The translations under genes were made by a program, and so were the position numbers. A stretch of DNA of 64,000 nucleotides, taken from NCBI GenBank assembly GCA_030673645.1, contig DAOVIO010000005.1, positions 7,937 through 71,936 of the forward strand. The letters are read 5' to 3'. This DNA comes from JAGLSB01 sp023135955. GTDB lineage: Bacteria; Bacteroidota; Bacteroidia; Bacteroidales; GCA-2748055. The notes under the pieces are model-generated. The model was not told the DNA's origin, made no database searches, and saw only the letters and a list, made by a program, of their open reading frames with translations. Below are positions 1 through 8,975 of the stretch, piece after piece; position 1 is the first letter of the stretch, and every line of letters starts with the position of its first letter.

Positions 1-939
1 GATCATCCCGATAATAATGAATGGCAGCCGGAAACTGTCGCAATGATGGATTACCTGAAGAAAATTAAACCCAATCTTTCTGCTAATTTCCATGGTGGCG
101 CTGAAGTGGTAAATTATCCATGGGATTCGTACATAGAAATTCATCCCGACGACGATTGGTTAAGATTTGTATCTTCTGAATATGCTGACACTGCTATTTC
201 TAAAAGACCAGGCTATATGAGTCTCTTTCCAGGTGGAATTACTAATGGTTGGGAATGGTATAAAGCTTTTGGGACGCGTCAGGATTATGTTACATATTAT
301 TTGGGAGGGAGGGAATTAACTATTGAATTGTTTGATGTTAAAACAACTCCGGAATATCTGATTTCTGAACTATGGGAGACAAACAAAAATAGTCTCATTA
401 ATTATATTCATCAGGCGAAATACGGATTGCAGGGCATTGTAACCGATTCAGTAACAGGATTAGCTCTGCAGGCGAAAATTAAGATCTTGAATTATGATGA
501 GCAAAGCTCAATTGTATATTCAGATGAAAATAGTGGGTACTTTGTAAGGTATTTAAAAGAGAGCTTTTACGATATTGAAATTTCCGCGGATGGTTATAAA
601 CCTTTTACAGTTAATGATTTTAGTATTGAGGATTATACAACTCAATTTGTCGATGTTAGACTGCAAATACTTGAAGATACTTTACTGCCTCTGACTGATC
701 GAATTTATATTGAAAACCTTTTTAATAATTATCTTAATCTTAGAATTAATAATCCTTCTGAGCAAAATATGGGCTTATATATTTATAACCTTAGTGGAGC
801 TATTCTATTTAGTGAAAACTATTATCTGATAGAAGGAGTGAATGATATTCAACTTTTACCAATTCTGCCACAGGGAATTTTTCTTCTTAAACTTATATTC
901 CCGGATGAAGAACAGAGTTATAAGATCTTTAAATATTAA
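1..939 (+). CDS. Secreted M14 (N/E subfamily) zinc carboxypeptidase, C-terminal part, T9SS cargo
   Basis: The frame is open from base 1, so this is the 3' end of a longer gene and the ATG at 43 is internal. The visible part has the NFHGG motif holding the third zinc-binding histidine of M14 peptidases, then VVNYPWD and the TNGWEWY segment. The catalytic glutamate lies in LTIELFDVKTTPE. These match the carboxypeptidase D/E/N branch. A transthyretin-like regulatory domain follows (starting GLQGIVTDSVTG), then about 70 residues resembling a T9SS type A sorting domain ending QSYKIFKY. It is probably exported by Sec, passed through the T9SS and bound to the surface or released, where it trims C-terminal residues from peptides. 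The first zinc motif (HxxE) lies outside the window, so activity cannot be confirmed. Confidence 0.85.
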   Translation, partial: DHPDNNEWQPETVAMMDYLKKIKPNLSANFHGGAEVVNYPWDSYIEIHPDDDWLRFVSSEYADTAISKRPGYMSLFPGGITNGWEWYKAFGTRQDYVTYYLGGRELTIELFDVKTTPEYLISELWETNKNSLINYIHQAKYGLQGIVTDSVTGLALQAKIKILNYDEQSSIVYSDENSGYFVRYLKESFYDIEISADGYKPFTVNDFSIEDYTTQFVDVRLQILEDTLLPLTDRIYIENLFNNYLNLRINNPSEQNMGLYIYNLSGAILFSENYYLIEGVNDIQLLPILPQGIFLLKLIFPDEEQSYKIFKY

Positions 940-1013
940 GTTGCTTTTTATTTTCATTTATGTCTCAAACGGCAGATTCGACATATTTTCTTACTTTTGA
1001 CAAATTTTATATC

Positions 1014-1379
1014 ATGAATACAATGATTGCGGTTTTTATTGGGGGTGGAGTAGGGAGTGTGACAAGATTTATTATGTCGAAAATAATTACATCCAATTTT
1101 CATAATATTAATCCAGTTGCTACCTTGGCATCAAATTTTTTCAGCACATTATTACTAGGCATTATTATATTCATCTCTGCAGAAAAAATTGAACTTTCAA
1201 CTAATGTTAAGGCCTTATTAATTGTTGGATTTTGCGGAGGGTTCAGTACATTTTCAACCTTTTCTTATGAAATATTTGAAATGATGAGATCAGGCAATTT
1301 ATTTATGGTGATTCTTAATTTATTTATTAGCATCTCAGTGGGCGTTGGCATTTTATTCCTACTATCAAAAAGTATTTAA
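1014..1379 (+). CDS. crcB: Fluoride ion channel CrcB/FluC
   Basis: A small hydrophobic protein (121 residues, usual for the family) with four predicted membrane helices. It carries the signature GFCGGFSTFSTFSYE, which contains the phenylalanine-box and central motif of Fluc channels; these work as dual-topology dimers exporting fluoride. The frame is open upstream to 960, but ATG 1014 gives the normal family length and begins MNTMIAVFIGGG. A TACTTTTG box (992-999) just upstream fits a Bacteroidota -7 element. No fluoride riboswitch was recognised. The stop at 1377-1379 directly abuts the next start, so the two genes are probably cotranscribed. Confidence 0.9.
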   Translation: MNTMIAVFIGGGVGSVTRFIMSKIITSNFHNINPVATLASNFFSTLLLGIIIFISAEKIELSTNVKALLIVGFCGGFSTFSTFSYEIFEMMRSGNLFMVILNLFISISVGVGILFLLSKSI

Positions 1380-3014
1380 ATGAAGTTATTATTTTCAATT
1401 TTGTTTGTATTCTTTAGCTTGATTTCTTTCGGACAAAATCCTATAATTCCATCCCAAAGACCTAAGTTGGTTATTGGAATTGTTGTATCTGAAATGCGTT
1501 ATGATTATCTCGATAGGTATTGGGATAAATTTGGTGATAGCGGATTTAAAAGAATCATAAACAATGGAATGGTATGCAAGAATGCTCATCACGATTATCT
1601 TATAGCTGAGTCTTCTGCCGGATTTGCTACCATAGCAACTGGAGCCTATCCTGCGAATCATGGATTGGTAGCTGATTATTGGTACGAAAGATTAAAAGAT
1701 AAAATACAGAGTTCCATAAGAGATGAAAAAGTGGCAACCCTCGTTGGAGAATATGAGTCAGGGAAATTTTCGCCAGTTAATTTGAAATACAGTACTCTAT
1801 CTGATGAATTGAGAGTTGCAAATAAATTTGAATCCAAAGTGATATCTGTTTCAATGGATCCCAGAGCAGCAGTTATTAGTGGTGGACATACTGCTAATGC
1901 GAGTTATTGGTATGGTGATATTACCGGCAAATGGATTAGTAGCACTTATTACCTGGATAGCATGGTTTCCTGGGTAGACACTTTTAATCATAAGGCATTT
2001 AGCGATATATATCTTGAAAAAACATGGGAAACATTATATCCTATTGAAGATTATACTGAAAGTCTTGAAGATACTAGTGCTTATGAAAAAGGAATAAATG
2101 GTCAGATAAACTTTCCTTATGACCTGGCCAGTTTAAGTACACCGAAAAGAAAACAAACAGATTATTCAATTCTGAAAGCTACACCTTTCGGGAATAGCCT
2201 GACAAAGGATTTTGCCATCTCTGCAATTGTTGAAGAAGAACTTGGTAAAGATGATGTACCGGACTGGCTAAGTCTGAATTTTGCTGCCGGAAGTTTTCTT
2301 GGAGATAAATATTCTTCATGGTCTGTAGAAATGGAAGATATGTATCTAAGATTAGATATGGATTTAGGGCATTTCCTCGATTTTATTGACAGGGAGATAG
2401 GGATGAAAAATGTGCTGATCTATTTAACCGCAGAGAATGCAGTTTCTCACGATCCTGCTTACCTGATGAATAAGCGCATTCCTTCAGGATATTTTAATTA
2501 TAACTCAGCTATAATGCTGCTAAGATCCTATTTGAATGTTATTTATGGGCAAGGTGATTGGGTTAAGTTTTATTATTCAAAGCAGATATATCTGAATCGG
2601 GTTCTCATTGATAATTCGAAACTTTCTTTGAGCGAATTTCAGGAGAGGGTTGCACGATTTATACTTCAATTTGAAGGTGTTTCCAACGTGCTTACTTCTA
2701 CAGACCTTATTAGAAATAATTATACCAAAGGCGAATTTGAGAAAATACAAAAAACCTATAATCAAAAACGCTCAGGCGATGTTATTTTGCAATTGAATCC
2801 TGGATGGGCTGAAAGTGGAGCGGAAAAAGAGCATGGTTCTTCATATAATTTTGACACACATGTTCCATTAATTTTTTATGGATGGAAAACTGGCAGAGCG
2901 GAAATTTCAAGGAAAATATCGGTAACGGATATTATGCCAACAATTGCTTATTTTCTGAACATTTCCAGACCGCAGTCTGTTCAAGGTTCTATTATTCATG
3001 AATTAGTGGATTAA
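1380..3014 (+). CDS. Alkaline-phosphatase-superfamily protein (PafA-like) with a degenerate active site
   Basis: A 544-residue protein with a signal peptide ending near SFGQ and the fold signatures of PafA-type phosphatases and type I phosphodiesterases: KLVIGIVVSEMRYDYL, TGAYPANHG, GGHTANASYWY, WISSTYY and HGSSYNFDTHVPLIFYG. Against the PafA pattern, nearly all metal ligands are changed. The first Asp is Ser37, the nucleophile Thr is Ser78, Asp305 is Ser305, His309 is Asp309, and Asp352-His353 is Glu352-Asn353. The active-site Lys of the KxR motif is Asp160, while its Arg (162) and the final His (494) remain. Ordinary hydrolysis is therefore unlikely. A binding, scaffold or regulatory role in the periplasm is inferred. 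It follows crcB with no gap. Confidence 0.8.
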   Translation: MKLLFSILFVFFSLISFGQNPIIPSQRPKLVIGIVVSEMRYDYLDRYWDKFGDSGFKRIINNGMVCKNAHHDYLIAESSAGFATIATGAYPANHGLVADYWYERLKDKIQSSIRDEKVATLVGEYESGKFSPVNLKYSTLSDELRVANKFESKVISVSMDPRAAVISGGHTANASYWYGDITGKWISSTYYLDSMVSWVDTFNHKAFSDIYLEKTWETLYPIEDYTESLEDTSAYEKGINGQINFPYDLASLSTPKRKQTDYSILKATPFGNSLTKDFAISAIVEEELGKDDVPDWLSLNFAAGSFLGDKYSSWSVEMEDMYLRLDMDLGHFLDFIDREIGMKNVLIYLTAENAVSHDPAYLMNKRIPSGYFNYNSAIMLLRSYLNVIYGQGDWVKFYYSKQIYLNRVLIDNSKLSLSEFQERVARFILQFEGVSNVLTSTDLIRNNYTKGEFEKIQKTYNQKRSGDVILQLNPGWAESGAEKEHGSSYNFDTHVPLIFYGWKTGRAEISRKISVTDIMPTIAYFLNISRPQSVQGSIIHELVD

Positions 3015-3052
3015 GATTTAGACTTTATAGGCTTTTAAATATTAATATGTAG

Positions 3053-3160
3053 TAACCAGCAACCCTTCGACCCTTCGGCTAGCTCAGGAGCCGCAGGCTC
3101 AGGGCGGCGCCTAGCAACCAGAACCGAGCGCAGCGAGCTCAACGACTGAAAAGGAGTTAA
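3053..3160. repeat. Composite GC-rich REP-like intergenic repeat
   Basis: This stretch between two genes contains AACCAGCAACC blocks, a CTTCGAC...GCTCAGG...GGCGGCGCC palindromic segment, and a segment GAACCGAGCGCAGCGAGCTC followed by AACGACTG. It is far richer in GC than its surroundings and has no plausible reading frame. Related pieces occur inside the coding sequence at 30350-30442 and, diverged, at 63451-63500. Confidence 0.75.
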
Positions 3161-3241
3161 ACCAGCAACCAGTCCAGTGTGCGGGCAAAAAAGCCGCAAT
3201 TTTAAATTGAAAATAACAGTATCATGTTATATAGTAGCAAC
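3161..3241. repeat. 81-bp dispersed repeat, copy A
   Basis: These 81 bases recur at 61735-61815 in the same orientation with one difference (an A-run loop AAAAAA here, AAGAAA there). The element starts ACCAGCAACCAGTCCAGTG, contains a short hairpin (TGCGGGC, A-rich loop, GCCGCA), then an AT-rich part, and ends ATAGTAGCAAC. Both copies are intergenic and lie upstream of plus-strand genes. Confidence 0.9.
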
Positions 3242-3275
3242 CAGCAACCAATATTATAATGAAAAATATCATACA

Positions 3276-4871
3276 GTGAAAAAACAGATTTTTCTTACTT
3301 TGTTAGTTTTATTCTCCATTCTTTTCTCTGGAAATTCTTTTGGACAGAAAAAGTATTGGATAGTGTTTACTGACAAGCAGGATGTGAGTTTTAATCCTTA
3401 TACATATTTTGATCAGAGGACTATTGAAAAGAGAGCAAAAGCAGGAATTAGCTTAGTTCAATTTAGCGATTTACCCTTAAATGCTGATTATTGTGAGATA
3501 ATTGAGGAATACGGTGAAATTACAACTGAAAGCCGCTGGTTAAATGCAGTGGCTGTTAGCCTTAAAGCCAGTGACCTGAAGAACATTCGTGAATTACCAA
3601 TTGTAAAGGAAATAGTGGCTATTCAGAATATGGAATTAGCAGATTATAAAAGATCTGAAGATATTAGTCCTGAAGAGCTCATTCATATAAATAAACAGCT
3701 TGAAGTTTTCGGTGGTGATCTATTTCTGGAAAATAATATTGATGGTAAGGGTGTAAGAATAGCTGTTTTTGACGGTGGATTCCCCGGTGTTGACACTCAC
3801 GATATGTTTAGTCATATACGAGATGATGGAAGAATTATTGCAAGCTATGATTTTGTAAATAAGGATGAGTTTGTATATGACTTCAATTCGCATGGGACAA
3901 GTGTACTGGCATGTATAGCAGGAAAATTGGATTCGACTCGATTTGGACTTGGAACTGGAGCTGAATTTCTACTTGCAAGAACGGAGGTAAATCCTGAAAT
4001 ATTTGAAGAGGAAGAAAATTGGGCTGCCGCTATGGAATGGGCAGATAAAAATGGAGCCGATATTATAAGTAGTTCTCTTGGATATACTCACGATCGGTAT
4101 TTTCCCAAACAAATGGATGGGGAAACTGTTTTTGTTACGCGAATGGCAAATCTGGCAGCAAAAAAAGGAATGCTGGTAGTTAATGCTGCAGGAAATGATG
4201 GAGATAAGGACTGGGAAGTTATTGGTGCTCCAGCTGATGCAGATAGTGTCCTTACCGTGGGTGGCGTAGACCCCGGGACTTTAGTTCATGTTGACTTTAG
4301 TTCTTATGGGCCCACTTTTGATGGGAGAATGAAACCTAATGTTGTTGCTTTTGGAGAAGTAATTACTGCAGGAAAAAAATCGATAAAAAGAGCATTTGGG
4401 ACCTCTTTTTCTGCTCCGCTTGTTAGCGGATTTGCTGCCTGTATAATGCAAATTCAACCGGAATGGGGAAATATGAAAGTCTTTGATGAGATTCAGAAAT
4501 CCGGACATCTTTACCCATATTACGATTATGCCCATGGATTTGGCATACCTCAAGCCTCATATTTCATTAATAAAAAGGAATATATTGAAGAGACATTTAA
4601 AATTGTTGAATACCTTGATGATATAGAAATTAAATTGATCATTAGTGATTCTGATTCCGGGAAAGATATTCCTGAAAAGGATTTCGGTCAACCTATAGAC
4701 GATAATTACTTATATTACCATATAGCAGATAAGGAAACGGGCAAAATACGAAAATATGCTGTTGTGAATATGAGTACAAGTGATGTTTTTTCAATCTCGC
4801 TCGATGAGCTTCAAGAGGGAGAGCTGGTAAAAGCTCATTATAACGGTTTTACTAATGAATATATATTCTAA
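3276..4871 (+). CDS. Secreted subtilisin-like S8 serine protease
   Basis: The start is taken as GTG 3276, which gives a clean signal peptide (VKKQIFLTLLVLF ... SFGQ). An in-frame ATG at 3177 would begin inside the dispersed repeat and is rejected. The catalytic triad is visible as Asp166 (AVFDGGFPG), His206 (NSHGTS) and Ser377 (GTSFSAP), with the oxyanion Asn in NAAGND. The N-terminal part (KYWIVFTDK, RTIEKRAKAG) is typical of Bacteroidota subtilases. About 100 residues follow the protease domain without a clear T9SS sorting domain, so the final location (periplasm or surface) is uncertain. The next gene starts 3 bases after the stop. Confidence 0.88.
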   Translation: MKKQIFLTLLVLFSILFSGNSFGQKKYWIVFTDKQDVSFNPYTYFDQRTIEKRAKAGISLVQFSDLPLNADYCEIIEEYGEITTESRWLNAVAVSLKASDLKNIRELPIVKEIVAIQNMELADYKRSEDISPEELIHINKQLEVFGGDLFLENNIDGKGVRIAVFDGGFPGVDTHDMFSHIRDDGRIIASYDFVNKDEFVYDFNSHGTSVLACIAGKLDSTRFGLGTGAEFLLARTEVNPEIFEEEENWAAAMEWADKNGADIISSSLGYTHDRYFPKQMDGETVFVTRMANLAAKKGMLVVNAAGNDGDKDWEVIGAPADADSVLTVGGVDPGTLVHVDFSSYGPTFDGRMKPNVVAFGEVITAGKKSIKRAFGTSFSAPLVSGFAACIMQIQPEWGNMKVFDEIQKSGHLYPYYDYAHGFGIPQASYFINKKEYIEETFKIVEYLDDIEIKLIISDSDSGKDIPEKDFGQPIDDNYLYYHIADKETGKIRKYAVVNMSTSDVFSISLDELQEGELVKAHYNGFTNEYIF

Positions 4872-4874
4872 ACA

Positions 4875-5597
4875 ATGAAACGACTACTTTTTCTCTTTGC
4901 CTTTTTGTCTGTACTTATTATTGCAGGTGCCCAGGATGTCATTCTAGAGAAGGATGTGGATGAGCAATTCAAAGGAACAAAAGGCCCTAATATGAGACAT
5001 TTTAAGCATCTTTATCTTGGAGCAGGTACAGTATTGGATTATGATGAAGAAACGGGAGCTTCAATTAATCCTTTGACTTCGGCACAATTCATTATTGGTT
5101 ATAGATACAAACTAAAATTATTATCATTTTATGCACTTGGTTTTGATTTAAATTTTAAAATGAATAGGTATATGTTCGATGGCGATGATGAAAATCCATT
5201 AGATCTTTCTAATCCTCTTTTAATAGTTGAAAATGAGGAGAAACATAGCCTTACCAATAATGGACCTGGCCTTGAGCTATATCAGAGAATAAATATTGGA
5301 AAAAGAGGTAATACACTTGGGAAATATCTGGATATTGGTGTTCAGGGGCAATGGAATATGACAGACGTAGAGGAGTATATTCTTGTTAACGAGGCTGATC
5401 CATATTTTGGGAAATCCAGAATTATTAACCGAAAATTGACATTTATTGAACCTGTCTCATATGGACTTTCTGCAAGAATCGGAATAAATAAGTTTGCCAT
5501 TCAGGGATATTACCGTCTTAGTGATTATTTTAGATCTGAGTTTTCAATGTCGGAATTACCACGTTTAACTATTGCATTACAATTTGCATTACACTAA
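4875..5597 (+). CDS. Predicted outer-membrane beta-barrel protein of unknown function
   Basis: 240 residues with a signal peptide (MKRLLFLFAFLSVLIIAGAQ) and alternating amphipathic strands ending in LTIALQFALH, suggesting a small outer-membrane barrel. No specific family was recognised. It sits 3 bases behind the subtilase and is probably cotranscribed with it. Its TAA stop overlaps the TAG stop of the convergent GGGP synthase gene at the four-base sequence CTAA (5594-5597). Confidence 0.7.
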   Translation: MKRLLFLFAFLSVLIIAGAQDVILEKDVDEQFKGTKGPNMRHFKHLYLGAGTVLDYDEETGASINPLTSAQFIIGYRYKLKLLSFYALGFDLNFKMNRYMFDGDDENPLDLSNPLLIVENEEKHSLTNNGPGLELYQRINIGKRGNTLGKYLDIGVQGQWNMTDVEEYILVNEADPYFGKSRIINRKLTFIEPVSYGLSARIGINKFAIQGYYRLSDYFRSEFSMSELPRLTIALQFALH

Positions 5598-6331
5598 GTG
5601 GAAAACATATCTCTTACTTTTGCTAGAGTTGTAATCAGATCAGAATTTTCTTCTACACCGTTACCCGCAACAATAATATCGACACCCGATTTGAAAATCA
5701 TTTCAGCTTGTTCTGCCGACCTTATACCACCGCCAACAATTAATGGTGAGGAAATATTTTTTCGGACTTCTTCTATCATTTTGTAACCAATACTGTGTTT
5801 TGCACCACTACCTGCTTCAAGATAACATAACTTTAATCCAAGTAATTCACCTGCAATAGCAGTTGCTACGGCAATCTCAGGTTTGTCTGAGGGAATAGGG
5901 GATGTATTACTCATATATTCGACTGAAGATTGTATTCCATTTTCAATAAGGATATAGGCTGTAGGATATACTTCAATGTCACATTTTTTTATTTCTGGTG
6001 CTGCCAGAACATGATGTCCAATAAGGAATTCAGGATTTCTTCCTGAAATTAAGGATAAAAACAGGATTCCATCCGCAAGCTCACTTACTTGAAGCAGATT
6101 TCCCGGAAACAAAATCACTGGTAGTTCAGAATACCTCCTGATAATTTTAATACTGTCTTCAATTGAACTGAATATAAGACTCCCACCAACCAGAAAAAAA
6201 TCAATTTTCGCAATATTGGATTTCTCAACAACCTTTTTTAATGATGCTTCATTATAGCTATCAGGGTCTATTAAAATAGCCACCCCCTTTTTTCCTGAAT
6301 GGAAGCTGTATATATCTTTGTTATTGCCCAT
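5594..6331 (-). CDS. Geranylgeranylglyceryl phosphate synthase family protein (GGGPS/PcrB)
   Basis: A 245-residue TIM-barrel protein. Recognisable segments are AILIDPDSY at the N-terminus, FFLVGGSL, VILFPGN, YLEAGSGA and PLIVGGGIRS, then IIVAGNGVEE; the last segments form the phosphate-binding loops of the family. The enzyme joins sn-glycerol-1-phosphate to a polyprenyl diphosphate through an ether bond. It is the committed step of archaeal lipids, but homologues are known in Bacteroidota, where the product is unclear. The length agrees with group II enzymes. The start overlaps the last base of the upstream PPTase gene, indicating translational coupling. Confidence 0.88.
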   Translation of the reverse strand: MGNNKDIYSFHSGKKGVAILIDPDSYNEASLKKVVEKSNIAKIDFFLVGGSLIFSSIEDSIKIIRRYSELPVILFPGNLLQVSELADGILFLSLISGRNPEFLIGHHVLAAPEIKKCDIEVYPTAYILIENGIQSSVEYMSNTSPIPSDKPEIAVATAIAGELLGLKLCYLEAGSGAKHSIGYKMIEEVRKNISSPLIVGGGIRSAEQAEMIFKSGVDIIVAGNGVEENSDLITTLAKVRDMFST

Positions 6332-6963
6332 TATTTACATGTCCAAACAATAGAATAATCTTTATATTTTAAATATTTTATCCAAAAATCTTCGACTCCG
6401 TAACTATTCAACACACGACCTTTAATTATCCCTTCATCATCCGGATCAAATGGAAAGATAGTAAGATTTTCTTTGAAATTAATATCCTGCTTATCACAGA
6501 TCTTATATAAAGCTTCTTTAGCACACCAATGAATGTATAGATGATAGCGTCGCAGGGCAGGATCAGTCGTGATAATTTCCTGATGATTAATAAATTTGTC
6601 CTGAAGTGTACTGATTTTGTGAGACATTAATTCAAGGTCTATTCCAACTCTTTTTACTTTACTGAGAAAAATTGCGGTTAGTTTATGTGAATGGGAGATA
6701 CTTATATTATATGTAGTTCCCTTAAGGAATGGTTTATTATCTGAATTATAGATAATTCTGGACTTTCTTTCCAGAAGATTATTGATTAAATTTCTAACGC
6801 TGAGCCATTCAAGCTTCCTTCCTTCACTTTTAAAACTATTCAATTTTATAAACTCAGCTTCGTCAAGATCCAGATTCGAAAGCAAAGAATCATAATCCTC
6901 ATTTATCTCCCAGATACCTATCAGGCACTTATCACTTATCGATTCTTTTAGAACAATTCCCAT
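6331..6963 (-). CDS. 4'-phosphopantetheinyl transferase (Sfp type)
   Basis: A 210-residue protein with the two family motifs: GIDLELM (metal-binding Asp and Glu) and WCAKEALYKI (the W-x-x-KEA motif). The upstream ISISHS segment contacts CoA. It moves phosphopantetheine from CoA to a carrier protein, most likely the fatty-acid ACP. In many Bacteroidota a PPTase gene follows gldD, as here. Its last base is the first base of the GGGPS start codon on the same strand. Confidence 0.88.
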   Translation of the reverse strand: MGIVLKESISDKCLIGIWEINEDYDSLLSNLDLDEAEFIKLNSFKSEGRKLEWLSVRNLINNLLERKSRIIYNSDNKPFLKGTTYNISISHSHKLTAIFLSKVKRVGIDLELMSHKISTLQDKFINHQEIITTDPALRRYHLYIHWCAKEALYKICDKQDINFKENLTIFPFDPDDEGIIKGRVLNSYGVEDFWIKYLKYKDYSIVWTCK

Positions 6964-7061
6964 AATAAATAATTAGCATTCTTTTGCCAGCCAGAAGTCA
7001 AATTTATATATTTCTTTTTAGAGATGCTCTTAAGCATAATAAAATTGTTATTTTCCATATA

Positions 7062-7634
7062 CTAATTCCATTGAAAACTATGGATAAATTCTTCAAGATC
7101 CAGTCTTATGAAACTAACAATTGGTGCCAGCGAATCTTTTTCAGGAGTACTATTAAAATATAAAGAACCTCTCATGAAATGTTGGCTACTGTCAGTAAGG
7201 AAAAATTGTAGTGAAGAAGCAGTATTCCCTTTAAGATCGTATATGATTCCAAATATTTTTTTCTCAGGAATATAAATCAAGCTTTCGTCAATAGATTCTG
7301 CCATTATTGTATGCTTATATACCAGATTCCTACTGTCTTCAATAAAAATATTTACATTTTCATTTACCTCTTTATAACTAAGGTATATGGTACCATCGAA
7401 AGAAGGAAAGATAATATTATACCACCAGGGTTCAGCATTTATCGAAGAGTCAGGGATAACTTTTGCATATTCAGGATAGGAAAATGAAAAGGGTGCACCA
7501 GCATCAAATCGCACATATTTTTTCTCAGGATATTCTATTTTCATATATCCTCTGGGTTTAGGAGTGTAATCCTGCCTGCACGAAAAAAGCAAGAGAATTG
7601 GGAATAAGAATAATATGAGATATATCTTTTTCAC
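7062..7634 (-). CDS. gldD: Gliding motility lipoprotein GldD
   Basis: A 190-residue lipoprotein with lipobox LFSC (Cys19) followed by the family start DYTPKPRGYMKIEYP. Later segments include EPWWYNIIFPSFDGTIYLSY and PEKDSLAPIVSFIR, all typical of GldD. It is needed for gliding in flavobacteria and is found with the T9SS, though its molecular role is not known. It lies 3 bases downstream of gldE, in the conserved ssb-gldE-gldD order. Presence of gldD does not prove that this organism glides. Confidence 0.93.
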   Translation of the reverse strand: MKKIYLILFLFPILLLFSCRQDYTPKPRGYMKIEYPEKKYVRFDAGAPFSFSYPEYAKVIPDSSINAEPWWYNIIFPSFDGTIYLSYKEVNENVNIFIEDSRNLVYKHTIMAESIDESLIYIPEKKIFGIIYDLKGNTASSLQFFLTDSSQHFMRGSLYFNSTPEKDSLAPIVSFIRLDLEEFIHSFQWN

Positions 7635-7637
7635 TAC

Positions 7638-8954
7638 TTAGTTAATACTTAGCCTTAGTTTATTAATTTTTCTTTTATCGACAGAAGTAATAGTAAAGCT
7701 AAAATTGCCGATTTTAACGACATCATTTAATGAAGGAATATCTCCTGTAACCTCTAGAATTAATCCTCCAATTGTATCGGAATCGCCTCTCTCTTTTTCA
7801 AAAATATCTTCCTGAATCATTAAGGTCTTATAAAAATCATTAAGCAGAACTTTTGCGTCGAAAATATAGTTTTTGTCATCAATCTTGGTATATAATTTTT
7901 CTATCTCATCCGATTCATCGGTGATTTCTCCAACAATTTCTTCCAAAATATCCTCAAGCGTGACTATTCCTTCGGTTCCCCCATATTCATCCACAACGAT
8001 TGCAAAATGTATTTTTTTCTCACGGAATTCCTGTAGCAGAACATTTATTTTCTTAGCTCCGGGAACAAAATAGCTTGGTCGAACAAGACTTTGCCATTTA
8101 AAATCATTCTTTTCTTCAATATAAGGAAGTAAATCTTTTACATACAAAGTTCCCTTAACATTGTCGAAGGTTTCTGAATATACAGGAATCCTGCTATGTC
8201 CTGACTCATTAATTATTTCAATTAAAGCACTCAGTTTTTCATTGATATCAACAGCAACTATATCCAGTCTGGGTTTCATTATATCATTCACCTCAATATT
8301 GGTGAATTTAACAATGCTTTTCAATATCTTCTTTTCTTCATGCACAACTCCGGTTGTTAGATCGATAGCATCGGATAAATCTCCCATAGAAAGATTTGAT
8401 TTTTTTGAGCGAAGTCTTTTGTTCACAAAAGATGTAGAATTGATAAGGATTGTGCTTAGAGGGGTAAAAAATTTACCGAGGATAAATAGAGGTGCAGACA
8501 TAAACAATGAAAATTTCAATGCATATTGATTTGCATAGAGCTTAGGGATAATCTCAGCAAATAACAAAAGTAAAAATGTAACTGTCACTACCTGAATTAA
8601 AAAAGCCCAGAATGGTTCTTTATTAAAATTGAACAAAGAAGCGGTTATGAAAGTAGAAATAATTACAATAGCTACATTTATAAAGTTGTTGGATATTAGT
8701 ATTGTTGCGAGTAACTTTTCGGGATTCTTCAGGAGTTTACTAACACGCTTTGATCGCTTGCCTTCCATTTCCTGAATTTTATCAAGCTGACTAGGGCTTA
8801 AGGAGTAATAAGCTACTTCTGAGCCGGAAACAAGAGCAGAAACCATTAATAATAGTAGAACTATTATCATACTGATTATAATTCCACTACTGAGCGGGTT
8901 AAGTTGAATACTCAGAATTAAGCTTAATACAAAATAATGCGATTCAGGCTCCAA
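7638..8954 (-). CDS. gldE: Gliding motility-associated protein GldE (CNNM/CorC-like)
   Basis: 438 residues in three parts: an N-terminal DUF21/CNNM membrane domain with about four helices (from SGIIISMIIVLLLL and the SGSEVAYYSLSPSQ segment), two CBS domains (around residues 210-340, including MKPRLDIVAVD and HFAIVVDEYGGTEGIVT), and a C-terminal CorC_HlyC domain. The architecture matches magnesium/cobalt efflux proteins and GldE. It lies between ssb and gldD, as in other Bacteroidota, which supports the GldE name over a generic hemolysin-like label. Confidence 0.92.
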   Translation of the reverse strand: MEPESHYFVLSLILSIQLNPLSSGIIISMIIVLLLLMVSALVSGSEVAYYSLSPSQLDKIQEMEGKRSKRVSKLLKNPEKLLATILISNNFINVAIVIISTFITASLFNFNKEPFWAFLIQVVTVTFLLLLFAEIIPKLYANQYALKFSLFMSAPLFILGKFFTPLSTILINSTSFVNKRLRSKKSNLSMGDLSDAIDLTTGVVHEEKKILKSIVKFTNIEVNDIMKPRLDIVAVDINEKLSALIEIINESGHSRIPVYSETFDNVKGTLYVKDLLPYIEEKNDFKWQSLVRPSYFVPGAKKINVLLQEFREKKIHFAIVVDEYGGTEGIVTLEDILEEIVGEITDESDEIEKLYTKIDDKNYIFDAKVLLNDFYKTLMIQEDIFEKERGDSDTIGGLILEVTGDIPSLNDVVKIGNFSFTITSVDKRKINKLRLSIN

Positions 8955-8975
8955 AGTTTATTCATTAAATTTTGA

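Noticed and set aside
960..1013. Longer CrcB start at 960
   Set aside because: It adds 18 polar residues not usual in the family and covers the promoter-like TACTTTTG.
3177..3275. Upstream extension of the subtilase gene from ATG 3177
   Set aside because: This segment is mostly the 81-bp dispersed repeat, and GTG 3276 begins a proper signal peptide.
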